64,000 bases of DNA, from positions 62,001-126,000 of the forward strand of contig NZ_NEJH01000006.1 of the NCBI RefSeq assembly GCF_002113025.1, read 5' to 3'. The notes beneath the pieces were generated by a model that saw only the letters and a program-made list of their open reading frames with translations, had not been told where the DNA came from and did no database searches. Source of the stretch: Pseudomonas sp. B28(2017). Lineage in GTDB: Bacteria > Pseudomonadota > Gammaproteobacteria > Pseudomonadales > Pseudomonadaceae. Made by a program: the position numbers and the translations under genes. Positions 24,733 through 33,266 of this stretch are shown piece by piece (the stretch's first letter is position 1; each line of letters opens with the position of its first letter).

Positions 24733-26475
24733 TTAGAGGAAGAGGCCGGGACCCGGGCGACTTCCTTCGGGGAATCTGACGCCCACTTTGCCGATCTTGT
24801 TCCCGTCCATGACCGCCACGGTCCAGATGGTGTTGTTCCATTCCACCTGGTCACCCACCACCGGTGCGCCGCCGACTTTCTGGGCAATGAAGCGGCCCAG
24901 GGACATGTCCGGATCGATGCCTTCGACCTTCAGCCCATACAGGGCCGCAACCGCGGCCAACTGGGCGTCTCCTTCCAGTACGAAGTCACCGAAGAAACGT
25001 AGATCGAGGCCCCGTTGTGGCGCCTGGCTGAAGAGTTTTCCGAGGGCCGGCAGGTTGTGTTCATGGCCGATGACACACAGCAAATCATCGACTTCCAGCA
25101 CCGTACTACCCGACGGATGGAGCAGTTGCTCGCCACGAAACAGGGCAGCGATACGGGTGCCTTCGGGCATTTTCAGTTCACGAAGGTGCGAGCCGATGCA
25201 CCATTTTTCCGCGCCGAGGCGATAAACGAACAGCTCCCATTCGCTGGTGACGTGCACTTCCAGGGCCGAGCGGGAGATGGGTGCAGGCTCCGGGGGCACC
25301 GTCACTTTCAACAGCTTGGCGACCCACGGCAGGCTCGTGCCCTGAACCAGCAGCGACACCAGCACGATAAAGAACGCGAGGTTGAAGTACAGCTGGGCGT
25401 TGGGCAGGCCGGCCATCAGCGGGAACACCGCCAGAATGATCGGGACCGCGCCGCGCAAACCGACCCAGGAAATGAACGCTTTCTCGCGACCATGGAACGC
25501 TTTGAACGGCAGCAGGCCAACCAGTACCGATAGTGGCCGGGCAAACAGAATCATCCACAGTGCCAGTGCCAGTGCCGGCAAGGCAATAGGCAGCAGGTCG
25601 TGAGGCGTCACCAGCAGCCCCAGCACCAGGAACATGCCGATCTGCGCCAGCCAGGCCATGCCGTCGAGCATGTGCAGGATGCCGTGGCGGCTGCGCACCG
25701 GACGGTTGCCGATCATCAATCCACACAGGTAAACCGCGAGGAAGCCGCTGCCGTGCAGGGCGTTGGTCAGGGCAAACACCACCAGGCCACCGGCGATGAC
25801 CAGAATCGGATACAGGCCGGTGGCCAGGTTGATGCGGTTGACCAGTTGCAGCATCAGCCAGCCACCGCCCAGGCCGATGACGCTTCCGATGCCGAACTCG
25901 CGGATCAGGTGGGTCAGCAGGCTCCAGTGCAGGCCGGTCTGGCCGCTGGCGAGCATGTCGATCAGGGTGACGGTAAGGAACACCGCCATCGGGTCGTTGC
26001 TGCCGGACTCGATTTCAAGGCTGGCGGTAACCCGTTCGTTCAGGCCTTTGCCGCCCAATAGCGAGAACACCGCAGCGGCGTCGGTGGAGCCGACAATGGC
26101 GCCGATCAGCAGGCCCTGGATCAGGTTAAGGTTGAACAGCCATGCGGCGGCCATGCCGGTCAGCCCGGTGGTAATCAGCACCCCGACGGTAGCGAGAGAC
26201 AATGCCGGCCATAACGCCACGCGGAAACTCGATACCCGGGTGCGCAGGCCGCCGTCGAGCAGGATGACTGCCAGCGCGAGGTTGCCGACCAGATAAGCCG
26301 TGGGGTAGTTGTCGAAAATAATGCCGCCGCCATCGACGCCGGCCGCCATGCCGACGGCCAGGATAATCACGAGGATCGGGATACCGAGGCGCGATGAGAG
26401 TGAGCTCACCAGAATGCTCGCACCTACCAGCAACGCGCCGATCAAGAACAGGCTGTTGATGGTCGTCGCATTCAA
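24733..26475 (-). CDS. nhaP2: K+/H+ antiporter NhaP2 (CvrA type)
   Basis: Protein of 580 aa of the CPA1 family. About 12 membrane spans reach to about residue 390 (for example LFLIGALLVGASILVSSLSSRLG, IGAIVGSTDAAAVFSLL with the transport Asp motif, and WVGLRGAVPIILAVFPL). A cytosolic C-terminus with TrkA-C-like and CorC-like parts follows. The likely start is TTG at 26475, giving (M)NATTINSLF, the usual N-terminus. GGAG at 26487-26484 is spaced 8 nt from it. The open frame continues upstream to an ATG at 26682, but that extension crosses a palindromic repeat and lacks family similarity. Confidence 0.9.
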   Translation of the reverse strand: MNATTINSLFLIGALLVGASILVSSLSSRLGIPILVIILAVGMAAGVDGGGIIFDNYPTAYLVGNLALAVILLDGGLRTRVSSFRVALWPALSLATVGVLITTGLTGMAAAWLFNLNLIQGLLIGAIVGSTDAAAVFSLLGGKGLNERVTASLEIESGSNDPMAVFLTVTLIDMLASGQTGLHWSLLTHLIREFGIGSVIGLGGGWLMLQLVNRINLATGLYPILVIAGGLVVFALTNALHGSGFLAVYLCGLMIGNRPVRSRHGILHMLDGMAWLAQIGMFLVLGLLVTPHDLLPIALPALALALWMILFARPLSVLVGLLPFKAFHGREKAFISWVGLRGAVPIILAVFPLMAGLPNAQLYFNLAFFIVLVSLLVQGTSLPWVAKLLKVTVPPEPAPISRSALEVHVTSEWELFVYRLGAEKWCIGSHLRELKMPEGTRIAALFRGEQLLHPSGSTVLEVDDLLCVIGHEHNLPALGKLFSQAPQRGLDLRFFGDFVLEGDAQLAAVAALYGLKVEGIDPDMSLGRFIAQKVGGAPVVGDQVEWNNTIWTVAVMDGNKIGKVGVRFPEGSRPGPGLFL

Positions 26476-26613
26476 AGGCAGTACTCCAGAAAGCTGAAAG
26501 GCGGGCACAAACTGACCATGCAGTCCGCGTGCCAGCGATTCTAACCTGTTGAAATGTGATGCTGTCAAAAAGCTTTTGCAGATAAAAAAACACAGCCTTC
26601 CGATACACCCGAT

Positions 26614-26649
26614 CCCCTGTGGGAGCTGGCTTGCCAGCTCCCACAGGGG
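26614..26649. repeat. Perfect 17-bp palindromic repeat (REP-like)
   Basis: CCCCTGTGGGAGCTGGC and its exact complement separated by TT, lying between nhaP2 and the chemoreceptor gene that reads towards it. The GTGGGAGC core relates it to the other REP elements here (33.1, 40.2, 53.6 kb), but the arm reads GCTGGC rather than GAGCTTGCTCGC. It could fold in RNA as a 3' end stabiliser or terminator for the chemoreceptor mRNA. Confidence 0.75.
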
Positions 26650-26662
26650 GCGGTGTTGGCGG

Positions 26663-28288
26663 TTACAGGCTGAACCGCCCAACCAGGGTGTTCAGGTCCA
26701 CCGCCAGGCGCGACAGCTCGTTGCTCGCCGCACTTGTCTGATTCGCCCCGGTGGCCGACTGCACCGACAGATCGCGAATGTTCACCAGGTTGCGATCCAC
26801 TTCGCGGGCCACCTGCGCCTGTTCTTCGGCGGCGCTGGCGATCACCAGGTTGCGTTCGTTGATTTCGACGATGGCGCTGTTGATGGTGTCCAGCGATATC
26901 CCGGCACCACGGGCAATATTCAGGGTCGATTCGGCGCGTTCGGTGCTGTTGCGCATCGAATCCACCGCGTGCTCGGTACCGCTCTGGATGCTGCCAATCA
27001 TGCGCTCGATTTCGCTGGTCGACTGCTGGGTACGATGGGCCAGGGCGCGCACTTCGTCGGCCACTACCGCGAAACCACGGCCGGCCTCACCGGCGCGTGC
27101 GGCCTCGATGGCGGCGTTCAAGGCCAGCAGGTTGGTCTGGTCGGCCAGGCCACGGATCACATCCAGCACCTTGCCGATGTCGCGGGACTCGTTGGCCAGG
27201 TCGCCGATCAGGTTCGCGGTACTCTGCACGTCGGCGCTCATGCGCTCGATGGCGCTGACGGTTTCCTGTACCAGATCACGGCCGTCGCCGGCAGAAGTGG
27301 TGGCGTTCTTCGACGCCTCGGACGTGCTGACCGCATTGCGCGCGACTTCTTCCACGGCGCTGGTCATTTCGTTGACCGCAGTGGCAGCCTGTTCGATTTC
27401 GTTGTTCTGCCGGGTCAGGCCACGGGCGCTTTCGTCGGTGACGCTGTTGAGTTCTTCGGCGGCAGAAGCCAGCTGAGTGGCGGAGCCGGAAATCCGTTGC
27501 AGGGTGTCGCGCAGTTTGTCCTGCATCTTCGACATCGCCAGCAGCAAGCGGCCGGCCTCGTCCTGGCCGTCGACCGTGATCGGGCACGTCAGGTTGCCTT
27601 CGGCAATTTGTTCGGCTGCGCTCAGGGCATTGGCGATCGGTTGGGTGATGCTGTTGGTCAGCAACCAGGCGAACAGCAGTGTCAGGGCGGTGGCGATCAC
27701 CAATAAGGTGATCACCAGGTTGAACGCCGAATCGTATTGATCTGCCGCCTGCTGGTTGGTGTCGTGGCTCTGCCGGGTGTTGATCTCCAGCAGTTTGTTC
27801 AACACCAGGTTGATCGCTTCGGAGTTATTGAGCAAATCGGTGTTGAGCAAGCTGCGCAGTTCATCGACCTGATTGTTGCGCGACAAGGTTTTCATCCGGT
27901 CTTCGATCTGGCGGTACTGACCCAGCAACTGCACGTATTGATCGTAGGCCGCACGTTCCTGCGGGCTGGCGATCAGCTTTTCGTAGGTCGCCTGGGCGGT
28001 GCGAATCTGCTGGTTGCGCATCTCCAGCAGTTCCATGGTTTTTTGCTGCACGTCAGGCTCGCGGTTCACCAGCAAGCGGTAGGACAACACGCGCAGGCGC
28101 AAGGTGAGCTGGGTGAACTCGTCCAGGCTCTTGATGCTCGGCACACTGTTGTTGGTGATGTTCTCGGCCGCGCCACGGATCTTGCTCATCTGATTCAAGG
28201 CAAACACTCCCAGAATCATCATCAAACCGCCGATCAGGGCAAAGCTGAGGAACGCCCGAGGGGCGATATTCATGTTACGAAGGGACAT
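26663..28288 (-). CDS. Methyl-accepting chemotaxis protein with 4-helix-bundle sensor domain
   Basis: Chemoreceptor of 541 aa. TM1 is FLSFALIGGLMMILGVFAL. A periplasmic 4HB_MCP-like helical domain runs to about residue 185 and TM2 is LVITLLVIATALTLLFAWLL. A HAMP domain and the cytoplasmic signalling domain follow, with the hairpin tip DQTNLLALNAAIEAARAGEA and GRGFAVVADEVRALAHRT. The signal controls CheA kinase. The ligand cannot be predicted. The start MSLRNMNIAPRAF at 28288 is chosen over an in-frame ATG at 28312. A FliA-type promoter lies 57 bp upstream, so expression is probably with flagellar class IV genes. Confidence 0.93.
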   Translation of the reverse strand: MSLRNMNIAPRAFLSFALIGGLMMILGVFALNQMSKIRGAAENITNNSVPSIKSLDEFTQLTLRLRVLSYRLLVNREPDVQQKTMELLEMRNQQIRTAQATYEKLIASPQERAAYDQYVQLLGQYRQIEDRMKTLSRNNQVDELRSLLNTDLLNNSEAINLVLNKLLEINTRQSHDTNQQAADQYDSAFNLVITLLVIATALTLLFAWLLTNSITQPIANALSAAEQIAEGNLTCPITVDGQDEAGRLLLAMSKMQDKLRDTLQRISGSATQLASAAEELNSVTDESARGLTRQNNEIEQAATAVNEMTSAVEEVARNAVSTSEASKNATTSAGDGRDLVQETVSAIERMSADVQSTANLIGDLANESRDIGKVLDVIRGLADQTNLLALNAAIEAARAGEAGRGFAVVADEVRALAHRTQQSTSEIERMIGSIQSGTEHAVDSMRNSTERAESTLNIARGAGISLDTINSAIVEINERNLVIASAAEEQAQVAREVDRNLVNIRDLSVQSATGANQTSAASNELSRLAVDLNTLVGRFSL

Positions 28289-28563
28289 GGCGTTTACCGG
28301 GAAAGAGCGCATCCGTGCGGGGCTGAGGCTGCTGTATGAATGACTTATCGGTTGCCGGACTGAAGTCTTGAGCTCGACCTGTTTCAGCCGGTTGCACCTT
28401 GTGGCGACGAAGTGCAGGAACCAGATTGGCCAATCGCAGTCTTTAAAACTCGCGAGGAAGGTCGCCCGTCAGCAGAATCAAGGCTTTGCGCCTGTATAAC
28501 CCTGGCATCCACGGTGACTTTTCTTTATCGTACGCGCCCTTTGAAAAAGCCCGGAAAATCAAA
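28289..28563. other. Divergent intergenic region between chemoreceptor and coiled-coil gene
   Basis: About 275 bp. The FliA-type promoter at 28345-28371 serves the leftward gene. The rightward gene is preceded by an AT-rich tract (TTTTCTTTATC near 28519 and AAAAATCAAA near 28555). No clear -35/-10 pair or further gene could be named with confidence. Confidence 0.5.
28345..28371 (-). promoter_or_regulatory. FliA (sigma-28) promoter candidate for the chemoreceptor gene
   Basis: Minus strand: TCAAG (28371-28367), 14 bases, then ACCGATAA (28352-28345). The Pseudomonas/E. coli flagellar sigma-28 pattern is TCAAG or TAAA followed after about 13-15 bases by GCCGATAA, so there is one mismatch in the -10 element. 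It sits upstream of a chemoreceptor, the expected class of target. Confidence 0.6.
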
Positions 28564-28794
28564 ATGTTGGAAGCATCCCTAAGCCAATTGGAACAACTGG
28601 TCAGTGACCTGGTGCAACAGAACCAGACGTTGCTCGGTACCAACCAGGCCCTGACTGCAGAACTGGCCCAGGCCAAGGATGAAAACGAAAGCCTGCAATT
28701 GAGCCTGATGGAGCAGGAAGAGAAGCAAGGCGCCACGGCTGCTCGCATTCAGGCTCTGGTTGAGCGTGTCAGCGCAGGTCCTGTCAGCGCATGA
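28564..28794 (+). CDS. Small coiled-coil protein, TIGR02449/ZapB-like
   Basis: Protein of 76 aa that is almost wholly a heptad coiled coil (LEASLSQLEQLVSDLVQQNQTLLGTNQALTAELAQAKDENESL). It resembles the TIGR02449 proteins that precede zapA in Pseudomonas and may act like ZapB in Z-ring organisation. The start MLEASLS at 28564 is preferred over an in-frame ATG at 28486, because the longer form adds a non-coiled, unconserved segment. The stop overlaps the zapA-like start (ATGA). Confidence 0.75.
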   Translation: MLEASLSQLEQLVSDLVQQNQTLLGTNQALTAELAQAKDENESLQLSLMEQEEKQGATAARIQALVERVSAGPVSA

Positions 28795-29093
28795 GTTACA
28801 ACGCCGCAGGGGTAAAAGTCGTCTCGATCCTGGGAGAGGACTATTCGATCAAGGCACCGGCCGGGGAAGAACAGACCCTGTTGGACGCCGCGATGATGTT
28901 GAAGGCAGCCCTGGCCGAAACCAAGAGGAAGTACCCGACGCTGATCGGTGACCGACTGCTGGTGCTGGCCGCGATGAACCTGTGCTCGCAACAGATCGAA
29001 ATGCAGAAGCAGCACAAGCTCGAACTCGACCGTTACCAAGAGCAAGTCAGCGCCACGGTTGAAGTGATTTCCAAGACGATCAATCAGGCCTGA
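28791..29093 (+). CDS. ZapA-family cell-division protein (probable paralogue)
   Basis: Protein of 100 aa with the ZapA architecture. The N-terminal beta-rich head is VKVVSILGEDYSIKAPAGEEQTLLDAAMMLKAAL, and GDRLLVLAAMNLCSQQIEMQKQ is followed by a C-terminal helix. ZapA tetramers bundle FtsZ filaments. From memory, the main Pseudomonas ZapA carries VTVQILDKEY and IGADRVAVMAALNITHDLL, so this sequence is clearly divergent. The downstream 6S RNA and 5-formyl-THF cyclo-ligase genes expected next to zapA are absent. I therefore call it a ZapA-family paralogue, not the principal zapA. Confidence 0.8.
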   Translation: MSYNAAGVKVVSILGEDYSIKAPAGEEQTLLDAAMMLKAALAETKRKYPTLIGDRLLVLAAMNLCSQQIEMQKQHKLELDRYQEQVSATVEVISKTINQA

Positions 29094-29193
29094 TCGGCTT
29101 TGCGCACAACCAAAGAATAGATTGTCGATTGGTTTGTATACAATCGGCACGGCTGTTGCAGTGTTTCAGCCTCTTATTCTTTGGGGGTGCTCC

Positions 29194-31131
29194 ATGCAGT
29201 TCTGGCGACGCAGTATTCAATGGCAGTTGATCCTGAGCATGGGCACCGCCCTGCTGATCAGCATTCTGATCGTGGTTGGCATTTATACCTTGGTGGTCAA
29301 CCGCCTCGCCCAGCGCTATCTGGTCGAACAAGCCCTGCCTTCGAGCATCGAAGCGATGCGCAACGACATCGAACGCATCCTCGTCCAACCCCTCACTGCC
29401 GCCAAGGACATCGCCAGCAACAGCATGGTGCGCGACTGGCTGGCCGGGGGTGAAGACAGTGCCCGGGTCGGTACGTTTACCACCTACCTCGAAGGCATTC
29501 GCGCCGAGCACAAGGCCTTTACCGCGCTGATTGTCGGCACCGCGTCGAACCATTACTTCACCGAAAAAGGCCTGGACCGTACGCTCAGTCGTTCCAACCC
29601 GAAGGATGCCTGGTTCTATGCGTTCCTCGACAGCAACCAGCCGCGCACCCTCAATATCGACAACGACACAGCCACCGGAGAATTGGCGCTGTTCATCGAC
29701 CTGAAAGTCGAGCAGGCCGGTAAAGTCGTGGGCGTTGCCGGGCTGGGCCTGAGCATGAAAGAGCTGTCGGAGCTGATCCACAATTTCAGCTTCGGTGAGC
29801 GCGGCAAGGTCTATCTCGTGCGTTCCGACGGTTTGATCCAGGTCCATCCCGAGGCGCAATTCAGTGGTAAGCGCACTTTGGCCGAGCAAATTGGTGCTAC
29901 GGCGGCACAAGCGGTGATCAGTCAAAAAGTTGCCACCAGTAGCGGCTTCCTGCGTGACGGCGAAGACTTCCTCGCGTTGAGCCTGCCATTGCGCGATCTC
30001 GGCTGGACACTGGTGGCCGAAGTGCCGCAATCGCAGATCTACGCTGAAGCCCGGCGCGCCATGTGGATCAGCAGCGGTATCGGCCTGGCGGTGGCGATTG
30101 TGTGCCTGTTGCTGGTGGTGCTGCTGGCCCGTGGGTTGGTACGGCCGATTCGTCAGGTAACAGCGGCACTGGTTGCCATTGGTAGCGGTGGTGGAGATTT
30201 GACCCAGCGGTTAGATTCCAGTCGCGCCGATGAGCTGGGCGATCTGGCTCGCGGTTTCAATCGGTTCCTCGACAGTCAGCGCGACATGATCGGTGAAGTA
30301 CTGACCACCAGCGAACACCTGCGCACTGCTGTCGGGCAGGTGGCGCGGGTGGTGGACAACACCGCCGAACGTTCCGGACGCCAGCAGGAAATGACCGACA
30401 TGGTCGCCACCGCGGTACATGAAATGGGCCTGACGGTGCAGGACATCGCGCAGAACGCCGGCAACGCGGCATTCGTTTCACAGACCGCCCGTGACGAAGC
30501 GATGCAGGCGCGGGAGGTGGTGGGTGGTTCGATCCGCCACATTGAAAGCATGTCCCGGGAAATCGGCTTAGCGGCCACTGCGGTGGGTGAGCTGGCCCAT
30601 CAGGTGGCGTCCATCGATCAGGTGCTGGCGGTGATTCGCGGGATTTCCGAGCAGACCAACCTGCTGGCGCTCAACGCCGCCATCGAAGCGGCGCGGGCGG
30701 GGGACATGGGGCGCGGGTTTGCCGTGGTGGCCGATGAAGTGCGCACCCTGGCGCGGCGTACGCAATCGTCCACCGATGAAATCCAGCAGATGATCGGCAG
30801 CCTCAAGCAGGGTGCCGAGAACGCCGTGTCGTCGATGCATACCGGGCAAGCGGCCACGGGTACCGGTGTGGAGTCGAGCCAGAGGACTGGCGCGTCGTTG
30901 ACGGCGATTACCGGTCAGGTGGAACGCATCAGTGACATGAATCATCAGGTGGCGACGGCGACCGAAGAGCAGTCGGCGGTGACCGAGGAGATCAACCGCA
31001 ACGTGCAGGGCATCTCCGATCTCGCGCGGGCGACGGCGGGGGAGGTCAGGGCCTGTCGGGATGATTGCCAGACGTTGCAACGGTTGGCGGATGATCTGGC
31101 GCGGCAGATGGGTGGGTTTCGGTTGGGCTGA
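29194..31131 (+). CDS. Methyl-accepting chemotaxis protein with Cache-type sensor
   Basis: Chemoreceptor of 645 aa. TM1 is LILSMGTALLISILIVVGIYTLVV. A large periplasmic Cache-like domain lies at about residues 38-285 (TALIVGTASNHYFTEKG, DAWFYAFLDSNQPRTLNIDND, GKVVGVAGLGLSMKELSELI, RGKVYLVRSDGLIQVHPEAQ). TM2 is WISSGIGLAVAIVCLLLVVLLAR, followed by HAMP and the signalling domain with EQTNLLALNAAIEAARAGDM. Cache domains bind small ligands such as amino or organic acids. The start at 29194 (MQFWRRS) follows a GGGGG ribosome-binding stretch at 29183-29187. An ATG at 29122 in frame adds a non-conserved extension. Confidence 0.92.
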   Translation: MQFWRRSIQWQLILSMGTALLISILIVVGIYTLVVNRLAQRYLVEQALPSSIEAMRNDIERILVQPLTAAKDIASNSMVRDWLAGGEDSARVGTFTTYLEGIRAEHKAFTALIVGTASNHYFTEKGLDRTLSRSNPKDAWFYAFLDSNQPRTLNIDNDTATGELALFIDLKVEQAGKVVGVAGLGLSMKELSELIHNFSFGERGKVYLVRSDGLIQVHPEAQFSGKRTLAEQIGATAAQAVISQKVATSSGFLRDGEDFLALSLPLRDLGWTLVAEVPQSQIYAEARRAMWISSGIGLAVAIVCLLLVVLLARGLVRPIRQVTAALVAIGSGGGDLTQRLDSSRADELGDLARGFNRFLDSQRDMIGEVLTTSEHLRTAVGQVARVVDNTAERSGRQQEMTDMVATAVHEMGLTVQDIAQNAGNAAFVSQTARDEAMQAREVVGGSIRHIESMSREIGLAATAVGELAHQVASIDQVLAVIRGISEQTNLLALNAAIEAARAGDMGRGFAVVADEVRTLARRTQSSTDEIQQMIGSLKQGAENAVSSMHTGQAATGTGVESSQRTGASLTAITGQVERISDMNHQVATATEEQSAVTEEINRNVQGISDLARATAGEVRACRDDCQTLQRLADDLARQMGGFRLG

Positions 31132-31155
31132 AGCTGTGTTGGCTGTACTGACGCC

Positions 31156-31175
31156 ATCGCGGGCTTGCCCGCGAT
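31156..31175. repeat. Short REP-like hairpin
   Basis: ATCGCGGGC-TT-GCCCGCGAT, a perfect 9-bp inverted repeat between the convergent chemoreceptor (stop 31131) and acyl-CoA dehydrogenase (stop 31205) genes. It is the common Pseudomonas CGGGCTTGCCCG motif and could end transcription from both sides, though no U-run follows. Confidence 0.6.
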
Positions 31176-31204
31176 TGGATTTCAGCCATGCCACAAGAAT
31201 TTGG

Positions 31205-33007
31205 TCAGAACCACTCATCCTGCATGCCCAGGCAAGCATCATCCCGAGCTTCAAGAATCGCCAGCTCATGGTGGCAACCCGGCACCTCCCACGTCAGGAA
31301 GTAGCGAGCCGCCTGCAATTTGCCTTTATAGAAGCTCACATCCGCCGCATTGCCCTTGGCCAGGCCTTCCTCGGCCCGAATGGCCTGTTCCAGCCAGCGC
31401 CAGCCAATGACCGTGTGCCCAAACACCTTCAGGTACAGCGCCGAGTTCGCCAGGCTGCTGTTGACCTTGCCCTGAGCCAGGTCCGTCAGCAGGCCAATGG
31501 TCGCGGTTTGCAGGCGCGCCACCAGTTTCTCCAGCGGTTCACGCAGCGCGGTCAGCGATTCATGGGCTTGCGCGCGCTCGGCGGTGTCGGCGATCAGGCG
31601 GATCAGTTGCTTGAGCCCCGCACCACCGTTCTGCGCCAGTTTGCGGCCCAGCAGGTCCAGCGACTGTATGCCGTGGGTGCCTTCGTGGATCGGGTTCAGG
31701 CGGTTGTCGCGGTAGTACTGCTCCACCGGGTATTCGCGGGTGTAGCCGTGGCCGCCGAGAATCTGGATCGCCAGTTCGTTGGCTTTCAGGCAGAACTCCG
31801 ATGGCCAGGATTTGACGATCGGCGTCAGCAGGTCCAGCAGTTCATGGGCCTGTTTGCGTTCGGCTTCGGTCTCTAGCGTCGTGGTGTCATCGAACAGCCG
31901 CGCCGCGTACAGACCGAGGTCGAACGAGCCTTCGACGTAGGCCTTTTGCGTCAGCAGCATGCGTTTGACGTCGGCGTGCTGAATGATTGCCACCGGTGCA
32001 GTGTTCGGGTCCTTGCTGTCCGGCACGCGCCCCTGCGGACGCTCGCGGGCGTATTCCAGCGAGTACAGATAGCCGGCGTAACCGAGCATCACCGCGCCCA
32101 TGCCGACGCCAATGCGCGCCTCGTTCATCATCTGGAACATGTAGCTCAAGCCGTGGTGCGGCTTGCCCACCAGATAGCCGACGCACTCGCCGTTATCGCC
32201 GAAATTCAGCGCGGTGGACGTGGTGCCACGCCAGCCCATCTTGTGGAACAGCCCGGCCAGCAGCACGTCATTGCGCTTGCCCAGGCTGCCGTCGTCGTTG
32301 ACCAGGAACTTGGGCACGATGAACAGCGAAATACCCTTCACCCCGGCCGGTGCATCCGGCAGCTTGGCCAGCACCATGTGCACGATGTTTTCCGACAGCG
32401 GATGATCGCCGCCGGAAATGAAGATCTTGTTGCCCTTGAGGCGATAAGTGCCGTCAGGCGCCGGCTCGGCACGGGTACGAATATCCGACAGCGACGAGCC
32501 CGCGTGCGGTTCGGTCAGGGCCATGGTGCCGAAGAAACGGCCGTCGATCATCGGTTGCAGGAAGCGGCGCTTCTGCTCATCGGTACCGAAGCTTTCGATC
32601 AGGTTTGCCGCGCCCATGGTCAGGAACGGATAGGACGTCGATGCGGCGTTGGCCGATTGAAAGTGGGCAAAGCAGGCCTGGGAGAGCAGCGTAGGAAGCT
32701 GCATGCCACCCGCCTCGAAACTGCGCGCAGCATTGAGGAAGCCGGCTTCGAGGAAGGCATCCACCGCCGGTTTCACTTCCGGAATCAGAATCGCCTGACC
32801 GTTTTCATAGCGCGGCTCGTTTTCGTCGCCCTTGCGGTTGTGCGGGGCGAAGAACCTCTCGGCGATGTTGCGGGCGGTACCGATGGCTGCATCGAAGGTT
32901 TCACGGTTGTGCTCGGCGAAACGCTCACGCTGGGTCAGGCCCTCGGCATCAAGGACTTCATACAGCTCGAAAGCCAGATTGCGGGAACTGAGCAACGTCT
33001 CGGACAT
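31205..33007 (-). CDS. Acyl-CoA dehydrogenase of the long (C-terminal domain) family
   Basis: Flavoenzyme of 600 aa oxidising an acyl-CoA to the 2-enoyl-CoA. The core has ALTEPHAGSSLSD for FAD/acyl binding and NPIHEGTHGIQSLDL with the catalytic base Glu442. A C-terminal extension (about residues 465-600) is characteristic of the PF12806 subgroup, which includes 3-methylmercaptopropionyl-CoA dehydrogenase DmdC. Substrate is not predictable from sequence alone. From memory it corresponds to the PA5020 position in PAO1. Confidence 0.9.
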   Translation of the reverse strand: MSETLLSSRNLAFELYEVLDAEGLTQRERFAEHNRETFDAAIGTARNIAERFFAPHNRKGDENEPRYENGQAILIPEVKPAVDAFLEAGFLNAARSFEAGGMQLPTLLSQACFAHFQSANAASTSYPFLTMGAANLIESFGTDEQKRRFLQPMIDGRFFGTMALTEPHAGSSLSDIRTRAEPAPDGTYRLKGNKIFISGGDHPLSENIVHMVLAKLPDAPAGVKGISLFIVPKFLVNDDGSLGKRNDVLLAGLFHKMGWRGTTSTALNFGDNGECVGYLVGKPHHGLSYMFQMMNEARIGVGMGAVMLGYAGYLYSLEYARERPQGRVPDSKDPNTAPVAIIQHADVKRMLLTQKAYVEGSFDLGLYAARLFDDTTTLETEAERKQAHELLDLLTPIVKSWPSEFCLKANELAIQILGGHGYTREYPVEQYYRDNRLNPIHEGTHGIQSLDLLGRKLAQNGGAGLKQLIRLIADTAERAQAHESLTALREPLEKLVARLQTATIGLLTDLAQGKVNSSLANSALYLKVFGHTVIGWRWLEQAIRAEEGLAKGNAADVSFYKGKLQAARYFLTWEVPGCHHELAILEARDDACLGMQDEWF

Positions 33008-33125
33008 GGCGGCCTACCTTTTATTGGAATGGGCCGAGTCTAGGCGTGGGGATAAAGGCTGAACAGGATGATTGATGAGCGTGATGGTGGGGCAGAGCAC
33101 CGACTTAGCAGGTACCACAAAACAA

Positions 33126-33216
33126 CTGTGGGAGCGAGCTTGCTCGCGATGACGGCGGCACATCCAAAACAGATGTGACTGACAGACCGCTATCGCGAGC
33201 AGGCTCGCTCCCACAG
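33126..33216. repeat. REPIN (pair of inverted REP elements)
   Basis: Left arm 33126-33150 carries CTGTGGGAGCGAGCTTGCTC and continues to CGCGAT. The right arm 33192-33216 is its inverted copy with a one-base change. The arms are separated by about 41 bp, in the gap between the acyl-CoA dehydrogenase and putA genes. This is the standard REPIN form mobilised by RAYT transposases in Pseudomonas. No RAYT gene is in the window. Confidence 0.85.
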
Positions 33217-33266
33217 GGGGTATTGCAAACCGGACAGCCATTGCGGTTGCCCGGTCTTGTTGCGGT

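Noticed and set aside
26476..26682. N-terminal extension of nhaP2 from the ATG at 26682
   Set aside because: Crosses a palindromic repeat and lacks family similarity; TTG at 26475 has a good ribosome-binding site.
29126..29146. Inverted pair CGATTG/CAATCG upstream of the second chemoreceptor
   Set aside because: Short 6-bp arms, no promoter context that could be aligned; not distinct enough from chance.
29094..29193. 6S RNA gene expected after zapA
   Set aside because: Only about 100 bp before the next gene and no 6S-like long hairpin; too short for ssrS.
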